A stretch of 42,896 nt of DNA from Gemmatimonadota bacterium (GCA_018672475.1 JABHFS010000194.1:1-42896); one strand, 5' to 3'; shown: positions 16,937 through 24,076, counted from the stretch's first letter. Made by a program: numbers and translations. The notes: a model not told the origin generated them from the sequence alone.

Positions 16937-17980
16937 ATGGGGCTGGCGCTAAAGCGCTTGGGGCTGGGCGGGCGTATTGTCGGGGTCAGCCGTTCCGAGA
17001 CGATCGCCCAGGCGTTGGAGCTTGGAGTCATCGACGAGGGGTGGGGCTACGATGAGCTGCAGCAAGCGCTCAAGGGGGCGGATCTGGTCTTTATCTGCAC
17101 CCCGATCAAGCGGATTCTGGCGTTGATCGAAGAAGTCGGCCGGCTCGCCGAGCCGGGAGCGCTGGTCACCGACGTGGGCAGCACCAAGCGGCGCATTGTC
17201 GCCCAGGCCCAGGCCAGTTTCAGCGATGAGATCTATTTTGTCGGCGGCCACCCGATGGCAGGTTCCGAGAAGGCGGGCGTGACGGCGGCGGATCCTTTTC
17301 TCTTCCAGAACGCGATCTATATCCTAGTGCCGGACGAGAAGGTGCCTGCCGACCGCTACGAAGCGTTGGTTGATCTTCTGCGCAAAGTCGGCGCGCGGGT
17401 GATGGAGTTGCAGGTTGAAGCCCACGACCAAGCGGTGGCCGCGATCAGCCACCTGCCGCAGATGATGGCGACCTCGCTGGTTGAGATGGTCGGTCGATTG
17501 AATGAGGGGCATGACCATTTTCTGCCCTTGGCTGCCGGTGGTTTCCGCGACCTCACGCGTATTGCCTCAAGCCCTTTTGCGATGTGGGAGGATATCTTCG
17601 CGACCAATGGCGATGAGATCCGCGGTATGATCGACCGTTATATTGCGGTGCTCGAAGATGTGAAAGGGCGGCTGGAAGAGCAGAGTCTGGGGGCCGACTT
17701 TGATTTTGCCAACAAGATTCGCGGGGCGATGCCACGGGATTCCAAGGGGTTTATCCACGTTTTGCACGAAGTGTTGGTACTGGCGGAGGATCGGCCGGGG
17801 GTGATTGCGGAGATTGGGCTGGCACTTGGGGAACAAGGGGTGAATATCAACGATATTGAGGTGATGAAGGTGCGGGAGGGTGAGGGTGGGACGTTGCGGT
17901 TGGGGTTTGATAGTGCGGATGGGGCGGAAAGGGCGATGGGTATTTTGGCGGCAATTGGCTATACGGCGCGTCGGCCCTAG
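16937..17980 (+). CDS. tyrA: Prephenate dehydrogenase with ACT domain; true start probably upstream near 16886
   Basis: Oxidative decarboxylation of prephenate (or arogenate) with NAD(P) for tyrosine synthesis. The TyrA body includes FICTPIKRIL, VTDVGSTKR, GGHPMAGSEKAG and LPQMMATSLVEMV. A C-terminal ACT domain (LAEDRPGVIAEIG onwards) would bind tyrosine or phenylalanine for feedback control. The coordinates use the first ATG, but homology clearly continues upstream in the same frame: the dinucleotide-binding GVGLIGGS lies at 16913-16936 and the frame is open back to 16871. No ATG, GTG or TTG exists there. AGGAGG at 16876-16881 would suit a start at 16886-16889, where the codon is GTC, overlapping the chorismate mutase TAG. 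Confidence 0.93.
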   Translation: MGLALKRLGLGGRIVGVSRSETIAQALELGVIDEGWGYDELQQALKGADLVFICTPIKRILALIEEVGRLAEPGALVTDVGSTKRRIVAQAQASFSDEIYFVGGHPMAGSEKAGVTAADPFLFQNAIYILVPDEKVPADRYEALVDLLRKVGARVMELQVEAHDQAVAAISHLPQMMATSLVEMVGRLNEGHDHFLPLAAGGFRDLTRIASSPFAMWEDIFATNGDEIRGMIDRYIAVLEDVKGRLEEQSLGADFDFANKIRGAMPRDSKGFIHVLHEVLVLAEDRPGVIAEIGLALGEQGVNINDIEVMKVREGEGGTLRLGFDSADGAERAMGILAAIGYTARRP

Positions 17981-17993
17981 GTTGACGGTTTGC

Positions 17994-18096
17994 ATGGAAG
18001 TATTCCTCTTCGCTCATCCCCGCTTTGCATCCTGCCACTCCAGCGGACAGCAAGCCGCTATGGAAATACCCCATTCAGACCTCGGTGAATATGGTG
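17994..18096 (+). repeat. Intergenic stem-loop element A (related to the one at 25723)
   Basis: Between tyrA and the aroA homologue. GTATTCC (18000-18006) can pair with GGAAATAC (18062-18069) with one bulged A. The words GCTCAT, CCGCTA, AATACCC and GACCT, and a CGGTGAATATGGT tail, occur in the same order as in element B (25723-25830), which suggests common origin. No coding capacity is evident. It could be a leader structure for the following gene or a small dispersed repeat. Confidence 0.45.
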
Positions 18097-18150
18097 CCGT
18101 CGCCGAAAAACTGATAAAAATAATAGAACCACTTACGCTTTTATAGGATT

Positions 18151-19422
18151 ATGGAAGAGACATTAAGTCCGGCTAAGAAGATGGTGGGAGAGACGTTGGT
18201 TCCGGGGGAACAGGAGCCGGCAGAGCGGGCATTGATACTCGCCGCGTTAGCTGAAGGGGAAAGCAAGATCAGTAATGCGCCGGTTGTAGTGCGGCGCGTG
18301 GTGGAGTTATTGCGGGGGTTGGGGGTGGGTATTGATGTCAAGAAGAGCACCTATGGGGTTAAGGGCGTTGGGCTACGAGGGTTTAAAACCGTGGATGAGC
18401 CGCTTGACCTGGACGGGTTGGGCAATACGGCGTTGTTGTTGGTGGTCTTGCTGGCGGGGCAGGAGTTTACTTCGCGGGTGAAGTTGGGGCAAGAGGTAGA
18501 GCGCTGTCAGCCGTTGATTGATCTGGTCGGTAAATTGGGTTTGCAGATTCAGCGCGAGACCGAGAGTGCGTTTGTGCTTGGGGGGAGTAAGGCTGAAGGT
18601 TGCGTCTTTGAAGAGGTGGATATTGCGGCCGAACTCAAGCTGGGGGTAATGGTAGCGGCGCTTTTTGCCGAGGGGACGACGGTCTTGCCCGAGTCGGCGA
18701 GCAATCGCAATCGTATGGAGCGCTTTTTGCGAGGGCGCGACGTTAAGGTCGAGCGACGCAAGGAGGGGCAGGCATATCTAGTGTCGGTGGAGGGTGGGCA
18801 GGCGGTGCAGGCATTGGACGTCGAGGTGGCGGGCCAGCTGGCCTTGAGCTATCCATTGGTGGCCCCGGCGCTTTGCCGCAAGGGGTCGAAATTGACGATT
18901 AAAAGGGTGGCGATTCGCGCGGGCCAGCGTGGTTTTTTGGATTTGCTGCGGCAGATCGGCGCCGAGATCGATATTGAAGAATTAGGGGAAGGCGAGTGTA
19001 ATTTACACGTGCGTCCCAGCGAACTCAAGTCGACGCGGGTGGCGGGGCAGCGGGCCGAAAAAATAATCGACCAGGTCGCGATATTGGCTGTTTTGGCGAC
19101 GCAGGCGATGGGGGAGATTGTCATTCGCGACATCGAGAGGCTGCGCGAGGGGGCCTTCGATTATGTGGCTCATCTTTTCGAGTCCTTGCGTGCGCTTGAG
19201 GCGCGTGTCGGTGAATTTCCGGAGGGGCTTGTCGTCAAGGGTGGTTATGTACCGCATGGTGGTCGGCTTGACGCGAAGGGTGATCCGGGGTTGGTGATGG
19301 CTTTTGCGGTGGCCGGTATGTTGGCCGAGGGAGAGGTAGTGATCGAAGGCACTGAGTGCCTAGAGGCTGTTTGGCCCGATTTCTTTAAGACCTTGTACCT
19401 TATTAAGGAGAATATACGATGA
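18151..19422 (+). CDS. EPSP synthase (AroA) homologue lacking most catalytic residues
   Basis: A 423-residue protein with the AroA fold and length, in an aromatic operon. The family motifs are recognisable but altered. PGDKSxSHRAL is PGEQEPAERAL (residues 18-28; Lys to Q21, Ser to E22, R26 kept). GNSGTTxRLL is GLGNTALLLV (Arg lost). LRxRPM is ERCQPL. SAQxKSA is AAELKLG (160-166). SRDHTERML is SNRNRMERFL. GDHRIAMA is GDPGLVMA (377-384; Arg to G380). An Asp (D307) and KESDR-like RDIER (326-330) remain. Normal EPSP synthesis seems unlikely; a regulatory or structural role or a new reaction is possible. MurA is a worse fit. It starts at ATG 18151 and its TGA overlaps the next gene. Confidence 0.78.
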   Translation: MEETLSPAKKMVGETLVPGEQEPAERALILAALAEGESKISNAPVVVRRVVELLRGLGVGIDVKKSTYGVKGVGLRGFKTVDEPLDLDGLGNTALLLVVLLAGQEFTSRVKLGQEVERCQPLIDLVGKLGLQIQRETESAFVLGGSKAEGCVFEEVDIAAELKLGVMVAALFAEGTTVLPESASNRNRMERFLRGRDVKVERRKEGQAYLVSVEGGQAVQALDVEVAGQLALSYPLVAPALCRKGSKLTIKRVAIRAGQRGFLDLLRQIGAEIDIEELGEGECNLHVRPSELKSTRVAGQRAEKIIDQVAILAVLATQAMGEIVIRDIERLREGAFDYVAHLFESLRALEARVGEFPEGLVVKGGYVPHGGRLDAKGDPGLVMAFAVAGMLAEGEVVIEGTECLEAVWPDFFKTLYLIKENIR

Positions 19423-19559
19423 GGGGAGTTTTCCGACTCTTCGTGCTTTCGGCCGTATTGTTTTGCGGCGGTGTGGTTATCATCCGTTTACTCTACGACG
19501 TGTCATGGCGCGAATCATTAGAGATCGCCGACCAGTTCGTCGAGGATTTGCTGGCTTGA
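19419..19559 (+). CDS. Small single-pass membrane protein, 46 residues
   Basis: An unrecognised small protein. ATG 19419 overlaps the TGA of the AroA homologue, AAGGAG lies 8 nt upstream, and its own TGA (19557-19559) overlaps the TTG start of aroE, so it is translationally linked on both sides. Residues 4-25 are strongly hydrophobic (VFRLFVLSAVLFCGGVVIIR) and the rest is an acidic amphipathic tail (RESLEIADQFVEDLL). The hydrophobic segment suggests an inner-membrane anchor with a cytoplasmic helix. No function can be assigned; tethering of neighbouring enzymes is speculation. Confidence 0.7.
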   Translation: MRGVFRLFVLSAVLFCGGVVIIRLLYDVSWRESLEIADQFVEDLLA

Positions 19560-20413
19560 TTTCAGGGACTACCCGGATGCTCGGGGTGATCGGCGACCCG
19601 GTCGCGCACACAGCGTCGCCGGCGATGCATAATGCGGCGTTGGCGGCTACCGGGTTAGACTATGTCTATGCGGCGTTCCACGTCGCACCGGCGGCATTGC
19701 CCGAAGCGCTGGCCGGCATACGCGCACTGGAGTTCGCCGGGCTGAATGTCACCGTGCCGCACAAACAGGCGGTGATGCATCATCTCGATGAGATTTCTGT
19801 CGAGGCGACGGCCATCGGTGCGGTCAATACAATCCTTTGTCGCGAGGGGCGGCTTTCGGGCTACAATACCGATGCCTTCGGTATCATCCAGAGCCTCAAG
19901 ACCGACGGCGGTTTGCAGTCGTTGCCATCGAAAGTTGCGCTCTTGGGGGCCGGAGGAGCTGCCCGAGCTATTCTTTATGCGCTCCTGGCGCAAGATGAAG
20001 TGACGGAGATTTTGTTGCTCAATCGCACGGTGGAGAAGGCCGAGGCGTTGGCAGGTGACCTAGACGGGCAAGGTAAGGTCCAGGTCGCTTCGCTGGCTGA
20101 GACCAGCGGTCTGGCCGAGGCTGGTTTACTGATCAACTCCACCTCGATCGGGATGCATCCGCACGAGGACGATTCGCCGCTTGCGGACCCGTCCTGCCTG
20201 CACGATCGCATGCTGGTGGCCGATATTGTCTACAATCCGTTGGAGACCGTGTTGATGCGACAAGCGGCCAAAGTTGGGGCTAGGTCCATTAATGGTCTCG
20301 GAATGCTCGCCTGGCAGGGTGCGCGCTCGTTTGAGATTTGGACGGGTGTGCAGCCGCCGGTTGCGGAGATGGTTGCAGCGGCGTTGGCGCGGTTCGGCGA
20401 GGCGAATACTTGA
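19556..20413 (+). CDS. aroE: Shikimate dehydrogenase
   Basis: A 285-residue NADPH-dependent enzyme reducing 3-dehydroshikimate to shikimate. Substrate-binding SPAMHN lies at 21-26, the catalytic K70 in NVTVPHK and D106 in GYNTDAFG. The cofactor loop is GAGGAARA, followed by LLNRTVEKA and the late GLGMLAWQGA. I chose TTG 19556 because it gives the usual ISGTTRxLGVIGDP N-terminus and overlaps the preceding TGA; the frame is open to 19463 but those codons lie in the small membrane protein. It is the last gene before a strong terminator. Confidence 0.93.
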   Translation: MISGTTRMLGVIGDPVAHTASPAMHNAALAATGLDYVYAAFHVAPAALPEALAGIRALEFAGLNVTVPHKQAVMHHLDEISVEATAIGAVNTILCREGRLSGYNTDAFGIIQSLKTDGGLQSLPSKVALLGAGGAARAILYALLAQDEVTEILLLNRTVEKAEALAGDLDGQGKVQVASLAETSGLAEAGLLINSTSIGMHPHEDDSPLADPSCLHDRMLVADIVYNPLETVLMRQAAKVGARSINGLGMLAWQGARSFEIWTGVQPPVAEMVAAALARFGEANT

Positions 20414-20433
20414 AGCAGGAGTAAGAATAAGAA

Positions 20434-20478
20434 ATGCAAAGCCCCCGCTGGGATTAAATCTCAGCGGGGGCTTTGCAT
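20434..20478. terminator. Bidirectional terminator between aroE and the HU gene
   Basis: A perfect 17-bp inverted repeat (20434-20450 with 20462-20478, core AAAGCCCCCGCTG/CAGCGGGGGCTTT) extends three pairs further to a TTAAA loop. It lies 20 bp after each of the two convergent stop codons. Flanking A and T runs are short in both directions, but the symmetry and position fit a shared terminator. Confidence 0.85.
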
Positions 20479-20497
20479 ATGCTAAACTGCGGTATTG

Positions 20498-20830
20498 CTA
20501 CTTGGCCATATCCTTGAGCTTCTTCAAGGCGAGGGCCTTGACCTGAACGCTGGCCGGCTTGGCGGCGACATCCATGGTCTCGCCCGGGCGGAAAGGGTTC
20601 GGCACACCGCTCTGTGCTTTGCGGGCGGGCTTTTTAACGGTCTTGATCTTCAAGAGACCGGGTAGCGTGAAGTGGCCAACAGCGCCCTTCTTGACGTGGC
20701 GATCGATCTGATTAGCCAATTCGTCCAAAACGGCAGCTACGTCTTTTTTAGCGACTTCGGTGTTCTCAGCGATCTCAGCGAGAAGCTGAGTCTTGGTCAT
20801 GGCCTCTTTGACGGCCGTGCTTTTAGCCAT
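20498..20830 (-). CDS. HU/IHF-family DNA-binding protein
   Basis: A 110-residue nucleoid protein. MTKTQLLAEIAENTEVAKKDVAAVLDEL is the helical dimerisation half, though the protein carries about 10 extra N-terminal residues. The beta-arm region is GLLKIKTVKKPARKA...GVPNPFRPGE, where canonical HU has NPxTGE. The C-terminal helix VQVKALALKKLKDMAK is family-like. The insertion in the arm and the basic segment suggest a lineage-specific HU. ATG 20830 follows GGGGAGG. Confidence 0.9.
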   Translation of the reverse strand: MAKSTAVKEAMTKTQLLAEIAENTEVAKKDVAAVLDELANQIDRHVKKGAVGHFTLPGLLKIKTVKKPARKAQSGVPNPFRPGETMDVAAKPASVQVKALALKKLKDMAK

Positions 20831-20872
20831 TTGTTATACCTCCCCAGGCATATGAGTTATTGAATGCCCGAA

Positions 20873-20901
20873 AATGTAGGGGCTGACACTAACCAGCGCA
20901 A
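20873..20901 (-). promoter_or_regulatory. Promoter of the HU gene
   Basis: Read on the minus strand, TTGCGC (20901-20896) and TACATT (20878-20873) are separated by 17 bp, about 43 bp before the HU start. The -10 hexamer is the same TACATT as in the promoters at 1803 and 30363. Confidence 0.45.
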
Positions 20902-20969
20902 GCCTTAGATCTAGGTAAAATGTGCAAAAATAGCTTAAAATAGGGGGAAAAGGCTAATCGAATCGGTTA

Positions 20970-21128
20970 TCAGCTCTTATCTCGGCCGATTTCGGCCTCG
21001 GTCTTTTCGCGGTGTTCGAGTAGTGAGCGCACCATAGCGACGATATCACCGGCTCCCCCGACGACGATAAGAAAGAGCACTACGGCAATGCCGAAGACAA
21101 TGGTCCAGAATTGAGTACAGCTCGACAT
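20970..21128 (-). CDS. Small membrane protein next to symporter remnant
   Basis: A 52-residue protein: a hydrophobic segment at residues 8-25 (TIVFGIAVVLFLIVVGG), then a charged tail with GDIVAMVRSLLEHREKTEAE. GAGGAG lies 7 nt before ATG 21128. The start is one base after the stop of the symporter fragment. Small single-pass proteins of this shape (GG.D...M.R.L then charged residues) are found next to sodium/solute symporters, so it is probably the accessory subunit of the now-broken transporter. Because the partner is truncated it may be an orphan. Confidence 0.55.
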   Translation of the reverse strand: MSSCTQFWTIVFGIAVVLFLIVVGGAGDIVAMVRSLLEHREKTEAEIGRDKS

Positions 21129-21129
21129 A

Positions 21130-21500
21130 TCAATGCTCCTCGGGGTAGGTAAGTAGCTTAGGAGGCAAGGACTTCTGCGGCAGTAGCGAAATGGCGATAA
21201 GGGCTGTGAGCGAGAGAATATAGGTCGCGATGGCGACATCCTTGTCGCTGGCCAGCCATTGTAAATAATTCGGCAGGGCACTGGCGTCCTTAATGAAAAT
21301 GGCGAAAAGTGGCAAAACTCCAGCGACGATTAGCGAGGCAAATGTGCCGGTGGTATGGATTTTTTTCCAGTAGGTACCCATCGCGACGGTCAATAATACG
21401 CTAGCCGAGTACATAGTGCCGGTAAGGGCGATGAATCGGAAGATGGTTTCGGGTGGGGCATAGAGATAACCCCGGCCGAGGGTTACCGTGACGATGTGGG
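21130..21500 (-). pseudogene. Sodium/solute symporter (SSS) C-terminal fragment
   Basis: About 120 residues resemble the last transmembrane segments of SSS-family symporters. A segment FRFIALTGTMYSASVLLTVAMGTYWK is followed by an N/T-G turn and two more hydrophobic stretches (near FASLIVAGVLPLFAIF and IATYILSLTALIAISLL). Family proteins have around 450-550 residues, so some three quarters are missing. The frame is open to 21609 but those 37 codons overlap the receiver-domain fragment in another frame and look like chance. The end PEEH-stop abuts the small membrane protein. I read this as a 5' truncated remnant. Confidence 0.7.
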
Positions 21501-22007
21501 CGGGGTTGGTTCGGTGGAGACGCCGCCCAAGGCGATTGCGATCTGTGCGGAGAGCTCGGCCGGGCGGATTGGTTTGCTGACATAGCCGTCCATCCCGGCG
21601 GCGAGGCAACGCTCTCGGTCGCCCTTGATCGCGTGGGCCGTCAGGCCTATGATGACCAGGTGGTTTCCGGTGGATGTTTCTTTTTGGCGAATGCGCCGCG
21701 TTGTCTCAAGCCCGCCCATGATCGGCATCTGTAGGTCCATCAGCACGAGGTCGAACTTTTCAGTTTGGAGTCGATCGAGGGCACTTTGACCGTTATCGAC
21801 GACCTCGACGGCATGTCCGCGTTTACCTAAAAAGCCCTTGGCGATTTTTTGATTGAAGTTGTTGTCCTCGACGAGCAGGATCCGCAGCGGCGTATGTTCG
21901 GAAGGGTCGGTCGCATTTCCATCGGGTGCGGGGTCTATTGTGCTTGGCGGGGATGTCGCATTTTCTGCCCCGATAAGGAATATACCTGAGTGCTGTTCAA
22001 ATGCCGT
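21483..22007 (-). pseudogene. Receiver domain remnant of a hybrid histidine kinase
   Basis: The frame is open from 22007 to the stop at 21485-21483 (174 codons) but has no ATG, GTG or TTG before the receiver core. After a Pro/Ser/Thr-rich linker typical of hybrid kinases comes a complete receiver domain: RILLVEDNNFNQ, phosphoacceptor Asp in VLMDLQMPIMGG, Thr in GLTAHA and Lys in YVSKPIRPAEL. The key residues are intact, so decay is probably recent. No histidine kinase core is visible upstream, and the 3' end runs straight into the symporter fragment. A deletion that joined two genes is the simplest explanation. Confidence 0.7.
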
Positions 22008-22167
22008 TTAGATAATATTATGAATTTGAGTATTTAACCCGAATCCTTTGCATCGTTCTCATCGTTTGATCTATCGAGGCGATTCATATCGCTTTTGCCG
22101 AATTTTTTAAAATCCCCGTTCTTAATTATAGTTTAAGTCCGCCATTCCACTGAACTCAGGTGAAGGT

Positions 22168-23892
22168 ATGACTGTAAAGGAAGAATTAGAAGAACGCATC
22201 TCTGCGGCGTTGGAAAAGGCCGGGGCACCGGCAGGTTCCAGCGCGCTGGTGGGGTTGTCTACTCGGCCCGAATTCGGCGATTACCAGGCCAATGGAGTAA
22301 TGGCCGCGGCCAAGAAGCTAAAGAGCAACCCACGCGAACTAGCGACCAAAGTCCTCGCCGAGCTGGATATCGCGGATATGGCCGAGTCGGTGGAGATTGC
22401 CGGCCCGGGTTTTATCAATATCGCGTTGAAGGGCGAGTGGTTGGCTGAAAAGGTGGGGCGAATGCTTGCGGATCAGCGTTTGGGCGTGCCGGTGGCCTCT
22501 TCGCCGCAGAAGATCGTCATCGACTATTCGCATCCCAACCTGGCGAAGGAGATGCACGTCGGTCATTTGCGCAGCACGATTATCGGTGACGCGATCGCGC
22601 GGTCGCTTGAATTTTCGGGGCACGATGTTATCCGCCACAATCACGTGGGCGATTGGGGCACGCAATTCGGCATGCTTATCGCCTATCTGGACCAGCAGGA
22701 AGGCGATAAGCATGCCGAACTCGCCGATCTGGAAACCTTCTACCAGGCGGCGCGAAAACGCTTTGACAACGAAGAGGCCTTTGCCGATCTCGCGCGAGAT
22801 TACGTGGTCAAATTGCAGGGGGGCGATCCGCACGTGCGTTCGGTATGGCAGCGTTTTATCGAAACGTCTCTCAGCCATTGCGAGGAGATATACGGTCGTT
22901 TGGGCGTTACCCTGAAACGTAACGATGTTAGGGCCGAAAGCGACTATAACGACGATCTGCCCGTTGTGATTGACGATTTGAAGGCGCAGGGATTGCTCGA
23001 AGAGTCGAAGGGCGCGCAGTGCGTTTTTCTCGACGAATTCAAAAACAAAGACGGCGAGATCGTGCCGGTGATCGTGCAGAAATCGGACGGGGGCTATCTC
23101 TACGCGACGACCGACCTTTCCGCCGTGCGCTACCGGGTCGGCGAGATCGGGGCCGAACGGCTGCTCTATATCGTTGACGCGCGGCAGAACCTTCACCTAA
23201 AGCAGGTTTTTGCCGTGGCGCGGGCGGCCGGTTATGCGCCGGACTCGGTGTTGCTCGAACACTATCCGTTCGGCACGATGCTCGGCGAGGACCACAAGCC
23301 CTTCAAGAGCAGGGTGGGCGGTCTGGTCAAGTTGATGGATCTCCTGCAGGAGGCCGAGGACCGCGCCTACGCCCTGGTTGGCGAAAAGAACCCAGATTTA
23401 CCGGAGGCTGAACGCCGCGAGATCGCCCGGGTCGTCGGCATCGGCAGCGTCAAATACGCCGATCTTTCGCTCAACAGGACCACCGACTATGTCTTCAGTT
23501 GGGACAATATGCTGTCGTTTGATGGCAATACCGCACCCTATCTGCTTTATTCGTACGCCCGTGTCAAAAGCCTTTTTCGCCGTGCCGAAATCGATGAGAG
23601 CGCCTTGGCGGGCGAGATCGTCCTCGACGAAAAGGCCGAGAAGACCTTGGCCGTCAAACTGCTGCAGTTCGGTGAGGCGGTCGATGTCGTGGTGCGTGAG
23701 GGGTACCCCAATTTGCTGTGCAATTATCTTTACGAGTTGGCTGACGCCTTTATGAAATTTTACGAGAGTTGCCCGGTACTGCGCGCTGACGAACCTGTGC
23801 GCTCGAGCCGGTTGCAGTTGGCGTCGGCGACTGCGCTTACCATACGCCAGGGTCTGGATCTGCTCGGGATCGAGACCGTCGAACGGATGTGA
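22168..23892 (+). CDS. argS: Arginyl-tRNA synthetase
   Basis: A 574-residue class I synthetase charging tRNA-Arg. The N-terminal tRNA-recognition (Add-1) domain is followed by the HIGH-type signature SHPNLAKEMHVGHLRST (HVGH at 130-133). GDWGTQFGMLIAYL, DARQNLHLKQVF and the helical DALR anticodon-binding C-terminus are all present; as in many ArgRS the KMSKS site is relaxed (around EDHKPFKSR). Length is normal. ATG 22168 follows GTGAAGGT. The 160 bp before it (22008-22167) are AT-rich with no gene that I can support. Confidence 0.96.
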   Translation: MTVKEELEERISAALEKAGAPAGSSALVGLSTRPEFGDYQANGVMAAAKKLKSNPRELATKVLAELDIADMAESVEIAGPGFINIALKGEWLAEKVGRMLADQRLGVPVASSPQKIVIDYSHPNLAKEMHVGHLRSTIIGDAIARSLEFSGHDVIRHNHVGDWGTQFGMLIAYLDQQEGDKHAELADLETFYQAARKRFDNEEAFADLARDYVVKLQGGDPHVRSVWQRFIETSLSHCEEIYGRLGVTLKRNDVRAESDYNDDLPVVIDDLKAQGLLEESKGAQCVFLDEFKNKDGEIVPVIVQKSDGGYLYATTDLSAVRYRVGEIGAERLLYIVDARQNLHLKQVFAVARAAGYAPDSVLLEHYPFGTMLGEDHKPFKSRVGGLVKLMDLLQEAEDRAYALVGEKNPDLPEAERREIARVVGIGSVKYADLSLNRTTDYVFSWDNMLSFDGNTAPYLLYSYARVKSLFRRAEIDESALAGEIVLDEKAEKTLAVKLLQFGEAVDVVVREGYPNLLCNYLYELADAFMKFYESCPVLRADEPVRSSRLQLASATALTIRQGLDLLGIETVERM

Positions 23893-23902
23893 GGCCATTG
23901 CG

Positions 23903-24076
23903 ATGACGATAGCGAAAAAACTGCGCTGTGATACCTGCGGTGCCGAGGTCGACAACCTGCGCCGCGATGTTGTCGACGCCGATTACAACGCGCTCAACAA
24001 GCCAGCTCTGTGGAACTGCGACGCTTGTTATAACGCAAAGCGGGTCCAGCGCGAGCAGGACAAACAGGAGAAGTGA
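23903..24076 (+). CDS. Small zinc-ribbon protein, 57 residues
   Basis: An unrecognised small protein with two CxxC knuckles, C9/C12 (CDTC) and C39/C42 (CDAC), which would bind one zinc ion. A conserved-looking middle (DYNALNKPALW) and a basic/acidic tail (KRVQREQDKQEK) complete it. It begins 10 nt after argS. Its TGA overlaps the GTG start of aroK, so it is translationally coupled to shikimate kinase. The coupling and intact cysteines argue it is real. The role is unknown: a metal-binding accessory or RNA/protein adaptor is possible. Confidence 0.75.
   Translation: MTIAKKLRCDTCGAEVDNLRRDVVDADYNALNKPALWNCDACYNAKRVQREQDKQEK

Noticed and set aside
17996..18146. A 50-codon frame from ATG 17996 between tyrA and the AroA homologue
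   Set aside because: It lies wholly over stem-loop element A, has no ribosome site, and the region resembles the non-coding element at 25723.
18151..19422. Calling the AroA homologue MurA
   Set aside because: The N-terminal RALILAALAEGES, the central AAELK...FAEGTT and the late GDPGLVMAFAV align with AroA blocks; the MurA KNA and catalytic Cys loop are not seen.
21500..21609. The first 37 codons of the symporter frame as part of that protein
   Set aside because: They are Arg/Pro-rich, overlap the receiver-domain coding sequence in another frame and have no transmembrane character, so they are probably chance.
22008..22167. A promoter for argS in the AT-rich gap
   Set aside because: TATAGT at 22127 has no convincing -35 at proper distance; many AT-rich hexamers fit equally well.
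22339..23196. 285-codon minus-strand frame inside argS
   Set aside because: Antisense shadow of a motif-complete arginyl-tRNA synthetase, with no ribosome site or neighbour logic. The same holds for other long antisense frames such as 2615-3226, 5007-5798, 11702-12466, 12518-13267 and 25743-26714.
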